DNA of 64,000 nucleotides from Apis mellifera (lineage: Eukaryota; Arthropoda; Insecta; Hymenoptera; Apidae): the NCBI RefSeq assembly GCF_003254395.2, contig NC_037648.1:12710330-12774329 (forward strand), written 5' to 3'. Under the pieces are notes generated by a model. That model did not search any database. It was not told the DNA's origin and was given only the letters and a program-made list of their open reading frames with translations. The position numbers and the translations under genes were made by a program. Positions within the stretch are counted from its first letter, which is position 1, and every line of letters starts with the position of its first letter. Positions 41,716 to 49,557 of this stretch are shown here, piece by piece.

Positions 41716-42218
41716 GTGCCATCTGTGAAGGAAAAAATTATTAATATCGGCGCATTCTCGTATATCGCGGAAGATATATGTACGTATTCTTATACGTATT
41801 TTATAAAATAAAAAAAATATCAAGAAAGATACGATTTTCGAGTGAAAAATCTGAGATATAAGATAGAATGAATAAGAGAATTTTTATAAATACGACTAAG
41901 GATACTAGATGATAGATTGAGAGAGACAGAGAAAGAATAAAACATTAGCGCCATCTTCAGAGTGTCATATACAAAACGTAAGACAAAGAGAATAAATGCC
42001 AAGAAAAAGACAGCAATAAGAATTGACATTCAGCACCATCTCTTAAAGACACAGAGTACTCTTTTAAAATTATGATAAAGTAGATTTAGAATTAACAACT
42101 AGTGCCATCTTTTGAGCAACCTATTTTTAAAAATACTCAAGAGATGGCGAAAAAATTCAATTCTTAATCTACTTTATCCTATTTTTAAAAAATATCTTTG
42201 ATTATCAAGAGATGGAAC
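41716..42218. repeat. Cluster of six AGATGGCGC-like motifs in a dispersed short repeat
   Basis: GTGCCATCT (41716-41724), GCGCCATCT (41948-41956), GCACCATCT (42033-42041), GTGCCATCT (42102-42110), AGATGGCGA (42142-42150) and AGATGGAAC (42210-42218) are variants of one word in both orientations. Four of them sit beside an AAGAATTGA-like word, so they belong to a diverged short repeat. AGATGGCGC resembles the core of insect CTCF-type sites (AGRKGGCGC); binding is inference only. Confidence 0.5.
42074..42179. repeat. Inverted repeat, 43-bp arms
   Basis: The left arm (42074-42116) starts GATAAAGTAGATT and ends GCCATCTTTTGAG. The reverse complement of the right arm (42137-42179) starts GATAAAGTAGATT and ends GCCATCTCTTGAG. 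The arms match at the ends and diverge in the middle, with a 20-nt spacer. This is foldback-element-like and may be a decayed mobile-element terminus next to the satellite. Confidence 0.8.
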
Positions 42219-42510
42219 AACCAGTCAATTCTTAAATTTTTTGACCTCTTTCTACTTACGCTCTATATATATAACACTTCGTTATATTATAATATTTACG
42301 ATATTTTATATACAATTTTGTATCTTTATATTTCAATACATATCCTTTTCAACACAAACTTTATTTTATGTTGCAGATTCTGTAATTCAAATATTCCAAT
42401 TTGAAGAGGTATCTACGTAAAATGTAAGTAAAACACAAATATCTATATTAAATTTAATTAGAATTAAGTAAAATGATGAAAAAAAATTTAGATAAAAAAA
42501 AAGGTCCAAA

Positions 42511-42570
42511 AAGGTAAGTATGGAAAATAATTAAACAGGTAAGTAAAAGGTAAGTAAATAAGTAAGTAAC
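42511..42570 (+). repeat. Left-flank cluster of AGGTAAGT words
   Basis: AGGTAAGT occurs exactly at 42511, 42536 (as CAGGTAAGTA) and 42547, with a degenerate GTAAGTAAC at 42561 and an earlier TGTAAGTAAA at about 42424. The word is the consensus eukaryotic 5' splice site, complementary to the 5' end of U1 snRNA. The mirror-image cluster is on the other side of the satellite. Confidence 0.8.
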
Positions 42571-42619
42571 TACAATTCCATAAAATTTTTATATATCACT
42601 TCTTAGATTATATTTTCCT

Positions 42620-45600
42620 AAAATCTTTATAAAATATGGCAAAAATTTTCGATTTTTGATTAGGAGAATATGATACGTAAAGAGGTGGCAGGCAAAATTT
42701 TCCGCGGAATTCAAATTCTCAAAGATTTTGGCTAAAATTTCGACATTTGATTAGGAGAATATGATACGCGAAGAGGTGGCAGGCAAAATTTTTCGCGGAA
42801 TTCAAGTTCTTCAAGATTTTGGCTAAAATCCCGACTTTTGATTAGGAGAATATGATACGTGAAGAGGTGGCAGGCAAAATTTTTCACGGAATTCAGGTTC
42901 TTAGAAATTTTGGCTAAAATTTCGACTTTTGATTAGGAGAATATGATACGTGAAGAGGTGGCAGGCGGAATTTTTCGCAGATTTCAGGTTCCTAGAAATT
43001 TTCGCTAAAATTTCGACTTTTGATTAGGAGGATATGATACCTGAAGAGGTGGCAGGCGAAATTTTTCGCTGAATTCGGGTTCCTAGAAATTTTGGCTAAA
43101 ATTACGACTTTTGATTAGGAGAATATGATACGTGAAGAGGTGGCAGGCAAAATTTTTCGCGGAATTCAGGTTCTTAAAGATTTTGGCTAAAATTTCGACT
43201 TTTGATTAGGAGAATATGATATGTGAAGAGGTGGCAGGCAAAATTTTTCGCGGAATTCAGGTTCTTAAAGATTTTGGCTAAAATTTCGACTTTTGATTAG
43301 GAGAACATGATACGTGAAGAGGTGGCAGGCGGAATTTTTCGCGGAATTCAAGTTCTTAAAGATTTTGGCTAAAATTTCGACTTTTGATTAGGAGAATATG
43401 ATACGTGAAGACGTGGCAGGCAAAATTTTTCGCGGAATTCAGGTTCTTAAAGATTTTGACTAAAATTTCGACTTTTGATTAGGAGAATATGATACGTGAA
43501 GAGGTGGCAGGCGAAATTTTTCGCGAAATTCAGATTCCTAGAAATTTTGACTAAAATTTCGACTTTTGATTAGGAGGATATGATACCTGAAGAGGTGGCA
43601 GGCGAAATTTTTCGCTGAATTCGGGTTCCTAGAAATTTTGGCTAAAATTTCGACTTTTGATTAGGAGAATATGATACGTGAAGAGGTGGCAGGCGAAATT
43701 TTTCACGGAATTCAGGATCCTAGAAATTTTCGCTAAAATTTCGACTTTTGATTAGGAGAACATGATACGTGAAGAGGTGGCAGGCGGAATTTTTCGCGGA
43801 ATTCAAGTTCTTAAAGATTTTGGCTAAAATTTCGACTTTTGATTAGGAGAATATGATACGTGAAGAGGTGGCAGGCAAAATTTTTCTTAAAATCCAATTT
43901 TTTTAAGATTTTGGCTAAAATTTCGACTTTTGATTAGGAGAACATGATACGTGAAGAGGTGGCAGGCAAAATTTTTCGCGGAATTCAGGTTCTTAAAGAT
44001 TTTGGCTAAAATTTCGACTTTTGATTAGGAGAACATGATACGTGAAGAGGTGGCAGGCGGAATTTTTCGCAGATTTCAGGTTCTTAAAGATTTTGGCTAA
44101 AATTTAGATTATTGATTAGGAGAATATGATACATGAAGAGGTGGCAGGCAAAATTTTACGCGGAATTCAGGTTCTTAGAAATTTTGGCTAAAATTTCGAC
44201 TTTTGATTAGGAGAATATGATACGTGAAGAGGTGGCAGGCGAAATTTTTCACGGAATTCAGGTTCTTAGAAATTTTGGCTAAAATTTCGACTTTTGATTA
44301 GGAGAACATGATACGTGAAGAGGTGGCAGGCGGAATTTTTCGCGGAATTCAAGTTCTTAAAGATTTTGGCTAAAATTTCGACTTTTGATTAGGAGAATAT
44401 GATATGTGAAGAGGTGGCAGGCAAAATTTTTCTCGGTATTCAAATTCTCAATGATTTTGGCTAAAATTTCGACTTTTGATTAGGAGAATATAATGCGTGA
44501 AGAGGTGGCAGGCAAAATTTTTCTTAAACTCCAATTTCTTTAAGATTCTGACTAAAATTTCGACTTTTGATTAGGAGAATATGATACGTGAAGAAGTGGC
44601 AGGCGAAATTTTTCACGGAATTCAGGTTCCTAGAAATTTTCGCTAAAATTTCGACTTTTGATTAGGAGAACATGATACGTGAAGAGGTGGCAGGCGGAAT
44701 TTTTCGCGGAATTCAAGTTCTTAAAGATTTTGGCTAAAATTTCGACTTTTGATTAGGAGAATATGATACGTGAAGAGGTGGCAGGCAAAATTTTTCTTAA
44801 AATCCAATTTTTTTAAGATTTTGGCTAAAATTTCGACTTTTGATTAGGAGAACATGATACGTGAAGGGGTGGCAGGCAAAATTTTTCGCGGAATTCAGGT
44901 TCTTAAAGATTTTGGCTAAAATTTCGACTTTTGATTAGGAGAATATGATACGTGAAGAGGTGGCAGGCAAAATTTTTCGCGGAATTCAGGTTCTTAAAGA
45001 TTTTGGCTAAAATTTCGACTTTTGATTAGGAGAACATGATACGTGAAGAGGTGGCAGGCGGAATTTTTCGCAGATTTCTGGTTCTTAAAGATTTTGGCTA
45101 AAATTTAGATTATTGATTAGGAGAATATGATACATGAAGAGGTGGCAGGCAAAATTTTACGCGGAATTCAGGTTCTTAGAAATTTTGGCTAAAATTTCGA
45201 CTTTTGATTAGGAGAATATGATATGTGAAGAGGTGGCAGGCGAAATTTTTCACGGAATTCAGGTTCCTAGAAATTTTCGCTAAAATTTCGACTTTTGATT
45301 AGGAGAACATGATACGTGAAGAGGTGGCAGGCGGAATTTTTCGCGGAATTCAAGTTCTTAAAGATTTTGGCTAAAATTTCGACTTTTGATTAGGAGAATA
45401 TGATACGTGAAGAGGTGGCAGGCAAAATTTTTCTTAAAATCCAATTTTTTTAAGATTTTGGCTAAAATTTCGACTTTTGATTAGGAGAATATGATATGTG
45501 AAGAGGTGGCAGGCAAAATTTTTCGCGGAATTCAAATTCTCAATGATTTTGGCTCAAATTTCGATTTTTGATTAGGAGAATATAATATGTGAAGAAGTGG

Positions 45601-45640
45601 CATTCTATGATTCTGACTAAAATTTTCGACTTTTTATTGT
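42620..45640. repeat. 91-bp satellite array, 33 units, no net indels
   Basis: The phrase TAGGAGAATATGATACGTGA, or a close variant, recurs from 42661 to 45573 every 91 bases; the distance of 2,912 is exactly 32 periods. Each unit carries GAAGAGGTGGCAGGC, a variable AAATTTTTCGCGGAATTC segment, AGATTTTGGCTAAAATTTCG and a TTTTGATTAGG end. Variants recur at multiples of 91 (a CTTAAAATCC variant at 43886, 44796 and 45433; a TTTAGATTATTG variant at 44103 and 45104), showing block duplication of 10-11 units. The array is not a coding exon: 91 is not divisible by three, and units carry stops. The two end units are the most diverged, as usual for satellites homogenised by unequal exchange. Confidence 0.97.
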
Positions 45641-45667
45641 ATGGTTTTATATAAATTTATATAAATA

Positions 45668-45741
45668 CTTACCTTTTATACTTACCTTATATACTTACCT
45701 TTTATACTTACCTTTTGCTGCTTCTATTTATGATATTAATC

Positions 45742-45772
<31 letters not shown>

Positions 45773-45813
45773 GTTTCCTTAATTCTACGTATACTTACCT
45801 TTTATACTTACCT
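45668..45813 (-). repeat. Right-flank cluster of AGGTAAGT words, opposite orientation
   Basis: ACTTACCT (AGGTAAGT on the minus strand) occurs exactly at 45668, 45680, 45693, 45706, 45793 and 45806, the first four at 12-13 bp spacing. It mirrors the plus-strand cluster at 42,511-42,570, so both clusters point into the satellite. A T-run of about 30 (near 45,740-45,770) separates the two sub-groups. Confidence 0.85.
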
Positions 45814-45880
45814 TCTGTTTGTATTTTTCTGTTACTTCTAAATATTTAGAAGTAACAAGATGGACTTTTAACTTTATCAA
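45812..45880 (-). other. Exon-like segment (splice acceptor, 23 open codons, splice donor)
   Basis: On the minus strand a good acceptor (TGTTGCAG at 45881-45888) is followed by 69 bases open in one frame, starting LIKLKVHLVT, ending in AAG and then GTAAGTATA, a near-perfect donor that is also one copy of the flanking AGGTAAGT cluster. No connecting exon was found, so it may be coincidence. The 26-bp palindrome lies inside it. Confidence 0.15.
45831..45856. repeat. 26-bp perfect palindrome
   Basis: GTTACTTCTAAAT followed directly by ATTTAGAAGTAAC: the two 13-base halves are exact reverse complements with no spacer. It lies just outside the right AGGTAAGT cluster. Confidence 0.95.
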
Positions 45881-46048
45881 CTGCAACATTTCAGTTGGTT
45901 TTGTTAATATGAAAAAATGTTTTAAATAATAATTAAATAATTTCAAGAGATCTATATTCTGATGTCACGAATTTTTTTTTGTAAATGAATACCTAAAGAG
46001 TAAGCGAAAGTCAACGTTATTTTTATAAATAGAATCAAATATTTGTTA

Positions 46049-46245
46049 ATACATTATTCGATGCAATTTAATATTCTCTATATAAAACTACTAGACCACT
46101 TATAGCAAAAAGTTTTTAATATTTTAATATTTAAGAAATATTTGATTATTTTTGATTATTGACTATCAAAACTAATGATTTTTTCCTATAAGTGATCTAA
46201 TAGTTTTTTTATAGAAATTAATACATTGCATTTATCAATGTATCA
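46049..46245. mobile_element. MITE-like foldback element, about 197 bp
   Basis: The left end (from ATACATTATTCGATGCAAT through AAAACTACTAGACCACTTAT to 46106) is matched by the reverse complement of the right end (from ATACATTGATAAATGCAAT through AAAACTATTAGATCACTTAT). The arms are about 60 bp with scattered mismatches around an AT-rich centre. There is no coding capacity. Structure and size fit a non-autonomous miniature inverted-repeat element; I could not establish a target-site duplication or family. Confidence 0.65.
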
Positions 46246-46353
46246 AGAAATATATAATCCTATTTAAAAAAATAAAGTAGACTTTTATATTATCTCTACG
46301 TATTCACTTATGGAAAAATTAATAAAATTAGAATGTATCCTTCTGAAAGTTAT

Positions 46354-46536
46354 TCAACTTTTATCTAAAATATTTTTTAATATTATCAAAACCAAGCGAA
46401 ATATTCCACGTGTTAAAGTTAGGTGGCCACTCTGAAAAATATACGTACACTATAAAATATATATACGACATAAAAATACAGAAATAAATGTAAAATATAC
46501 TTACGACGCATCTATCCCCTCATATGGATGTTCCAT
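46354..46536 (-). CDS. Very weak candidate two-exon small ORF, 35 aa, divergent from Spo11
   Basis: On the minus strand an ATG at 46536 opens 10 codons plus 2 bases (MEHPYEGIDA), ending at a strong donor (GTAAGT, 46504 downward). A 75-nt AT-rich intron ends in TTTTTCAGAG, and the frame continues from 46429 to a TGA at 46354-46356, encoding a hydrophobic stretch (FRLVLIILKNIL). Using the neighbouring acceptor two bases earlier gives an immediate stop. The intron looks real, so a transcript head-to-head with Spo11 is plausible. Whether it codes for protein is uncertain; it could equally be a 5' UTR or a non-coding RNA. Confidence 0.2.
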
Positions 46537-46655
46537 TTTATAGATGAGCAACGATTACAATTATCTTCTTTTCAAAAAGTATTCAAACTCTCCGCATATT
46601 TTTATCGATAACAAAATATAGCGTTAAATTACTTATTGCAGACAAAGTGTCAAAA

Positions 46656-48452
46656 ATGAATCGAAACATGAGAATGAAAGTATCCTCTGACATTATCGAT
46701 CAATTAGAGAACGTTGAGGAAAAGAAAATCGATTTACCTGTGATAAATAACACAGAATTAAGGTGAAAGAATGAACTCTCTTAATAGATATATTTCAATT
46801 AATCATGAATCTTTTTTAGAATTAAAAAAGTATTTACATTATCTAATAGGAAGCAATTAATAGCACGTATCGAAGATGTAACTTTAACCGTGATCGAACA
46901 GATATCCTCGGGTCGTCTACCGCAAATTTCATACTCCCTGCCACGAAATTACGCTCGAACAGACGTTGAGATGATCGAGAACGACCCCGAATCACAATTT
47001 CACGAGGAAAAACCTGAACGAAACGTCGAAGAAACCGAAGGGAACGGGACGAGAAGAGTGACGCAAGATTTTGCTAGCAAAAGGGGCAAAGACAAGTTTG
47101 CTTTAATGATGACTGTGATGGCCACGGCGCATCGTTTGCTAATTACGAACACAACTCTCACGAGACGGTCCCTTTATTACGACCTGAAAAACGAGAACAC
47201 CTCGAATTTAGTCCCGGAGCAAAGATGCTTGGACCAAGCGGTACATCACGTTGCTAATTTGCTTAATTGCGCGCCATGGGATCTCAGTGAGTCTCTTCTC
47301 TTCTCTTTCAAAAAAATTCAATTTCGAATTATTTCATCCTATATTTTTTTCTAAATCGTACAATTTTATAATTGCATAAAAGATATTGGGGAAAAATTCT
47401 CATTCTCTTCTATTCGTGTCTATATTTCTCTTTGAAAATTCTATCTGATCGCTTAGATTTATTGCCAACTTCGAAGGGATTGGTGGCAGGCGAATTGACC
47501 CTTACACTGGCCGACAATCGAGTTATCGATTGCACCGTTCCAGGGGGTGCATTGATCCCTCACCTAGTCTCAAACGTAATTTCCGCTCGAAGCAGGGCAA
47601 GATTGGTGTTGATCGTTGAGAAGGATTCCGTCTTTCAAAAATTATTAGAAGACGATTGCACCTCCTCTTTGAATTGTATCCTGGTCACGGGGAAAGGATA
47701 CCCGGACGTTGCCACTAGAATGCTTGTCAAGCTGTTGTCCGAGAAATTGGAACTTCCGGTTTATATAATCGTCGACGCGGATCCTTTCGGCATCGACATC
47801 ATGTGCGTTTACCGGTAAATTCATCAAACAATATTTCTATAATAAATATTACAACGATATTCTTCTAAATAAATGATACTTTAATAATCGTTCTCAAAAA
47901 AGAAAAAAAAATGGGGAAAAAAATAAAAACTCACTCGTAGATATAAATTAATACTTTTATTAAGAAAAATTAAATTAAAGAGGGCGTGTATCATAAATAT
48001 CACGTGTATTCATAAATATTTATAAAGTTATATATGTACAATTGTTAAAAAAAAGTAAAAATTTTTAATAAAAAGAAAACGACGTTAAGAAGAAATATTA
48101 AAATTGTTTACGAATGTATGAATATCCAGAAAATTTCCTTTTGCAAATTAGTTTCGGCTCGGCAGCGTTATCCAGAGAGAGGGAAAGTTTGGCCTGTTCA
48201 AACGTGCGTTGGCTTGGAGTACATCCGTCGGAATTGCTCGCTTTGGGCGTCAACACAGCTCCTCTCACGGAATTCGATTTGTCGAAATTGACGGCCCTCG
48301 AAGGTAGGCCTTACACGACTGCGGCGTTCCTCGGAGAACTCGGAGTGATGCGAAAGTTGGGAAAGGCGGAGATAGAGAACGTATCTTCCTCGAGAAAATT
48401 TCTTGTCTCTACTTATCTGCCTTGTAAGATCAAAGGAAACGATTACGTTTAA
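46656..48452 (+). CDS. Spo11: Meiotic recombination protein Spo11, complete, 4 exons, 400 aa
   Basis: Homologue of the topoisomerase VI A subunit that makes the DNA double-strand breaks starting meiotic recombination in the nucleus. Exons: 46656-46762, 46850-47286, 47457-47814, 48152-48452; all junctions are GT/AG and the phases agree (1,203 nt). Residues 34-57 give the conserved N-terminal helix (LIARIEDVTL). TRRSLYYDL near residues 140-148 is the winged-helix motif with the catalytic tyrosine (one of Tyr145/Tyr146). LNLLPTSKGLVAGEL at about 181-195 and RLVLIVEKDSVF at about 230-241 give the Toprim glutamate Glu236. VDADPFGIDIM at about 287-297 gives the metal-binding Asp288-x-Asp290. The length matches human SPO11 (about 396 aa). 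A TTATTGCAG just before the ATG suggests an upstream non-coding exon. Residues 74-105 are an acidic, Glu-rich insertion. Confidence 0.96.
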
Positions 48453-48489
48453 TATCGAAGAATAATTTATAATTTATATAATTTATATA

Positions 48490-48495
48490 TTTATT
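48490..48495 (-). terminator. Candidate poly(A) signal of the small minus-strand gene
   Basis: AATAAA on the minus strand, about 185 bases past its stop codon and close to the Spo11 stop, so the two transcripts would overlap tail to tail. Confidence 0.4.
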
Positions 48496-48677
48496 ATACT
48501 TACATTTAATTGTATCCATTTTGTGGAAGAATAATATATCATTATCCATGACAGTTTGATGATTTTCGAGTGGAAAAGAAAATGGAAATACTTTGTAAGA
48601 AAATATTTCTTCGATTATTGCAAGGAATTTTCAATTTTGTTGTATTGTATCTGTAAGAAATTTTGTTCGTTAATCTG

Positions 48678-49145
48678 TTAACTCAATAAAAATAATTTTA
48701 ATAACGATATTACCTCGATATTTGAAGATGATTGAACTTTTTCATCGACTGGTAACTCGTTGATCTCTTCCAAATTTATTAACTCGGGAATTTTTCGAAA
48801 GGAGCCTAAATAAATTATACTGCTGTCCGATGATTGTTTCGAAAGTACCACAGTTTGACTCGACACCACTTTCGAGCCAATGTTTTGCACGCTCTTCGAC
48901 CTGGTCGCGTAGAAATGCTCGCTTATTCTTAAAAATATCAAATATGATGAAATATATCGAACGAATAATGATATCAATTTTTTTAAAAATTATTCTTTAA
49001 TATTTTACTTGTGCTTTGGAAGATGGGAATGAATCTCTCGTTTATTATTATTATTATTATTATTACTATTATTATTATTATTACTACGTCGCGTATTTAT
49101 CAATTTTCTCGAACGTTTCTTTCTACGATGTCGTCGTAAAGACAT
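48678..49145 (-). CDS. Small spliced gene of unknown function, about 128 aa
   Basis: Exon 1 (49145-49009) starts at an ATG and encodes a very basic N-terminus (MSLRRHRRKKRSRK), then an Asn-run written by an AAT microsatellite. The donor CAA|GTAAAA and an acceptor TTTTTAAG bound an 81-nt intron. Exon 2 (48927-48678) continues in frame through a Ser-rich stretch (SSQTVVLSKQSSDSSIIYLG) and an acidic end (PELINLEEINELPVDEK) to a TAA. An alternative donor at GAG|GTAATA (48713) could splice over about 63 nt to an acceptor near 48,651 and give a short different C-terminus. I recognise no family. The basic N-terminus could be a nuclear-localisation signal; that is inference. It is convergent with Spo11, with overlapping 3' ends. 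Confidence 0.5.
48685..48690 (+). terminator. Spo11: Candidate poly(A) signal of Spo11
   Basis: AATAAA about 235 bases after the Spo11 stop codon, preceded by AT-rich sequence. It lies just inside the coding end of the convergent gene. Confidence 0.5.
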
Positions 49146-49356
49146 AATTTTCGATCGCGAGGGATACAACTCGTTTCGCGAGTTTTCGTGAAAAATATTT
49201 TAATGATTTTCTTTTCAACACGTCAACGTCATTTGGAGAAACAAAAAGAAGAAATTAATTGGCGTTGTCCATTGATGATCGATTCAAAGTTTTTTATGTT
49301 TAAATCGAAAGGAACAAAAGAGAACGACAAGAGAGGGACTTCAGGTAATGTAACAG
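49146..49356. other. Short intergenic gap between two minus-strand transcripts
   Basis: Upstream of the small gene's ATG and downstream of the poly(A) signal at 49,357. No open frame of interest. It would contain the promoter of the small minus-strand gene, but I see no clear TATA box or initiator. Confidence 0.3.
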
Positions 49357-49394
49357 TTTATTGAAAACACTTTTTGTTCGCCCGTCAGGGGCGA
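49357..49394 (-). terminator. Candidate distal poly(A) signal with adjacent stem-loop
   Basis: AATAAA on the minus strand at 49357-49362, preceded in that strand by a perfect 6-bp stem (TCGCCC with GGGCGA, 49378-49394) around a 5-nt loop. GC-rich hairpins are rare in this AT-rich stretch. It is a good candidate for the 3' end of a long minus-strand transcript, most simply that of the DPP-like gene 5.6 kb upstream. Confidence 0.35.
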
Positions 49395-49525
49395 GTCTCG
49401 CTGATATTAAAAAACGCAGAGTCTTAGTAACATGATTATCTCGTGGGTGTTTACGTGGAATTATTAACGATATCCGCGAAATCGGCGTTCTTGAAAAAAA
49501 TGAGGAAACTTTCTATAAAATATTC

Positions 49526-49557
<32 letters not shown>

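Noticed and set aside
42620..45640. CRISPR-like regular spacing
   Set aside because: The whole 91-bp unit repeats, with no unique spacers, and the genome is eukaryotic.
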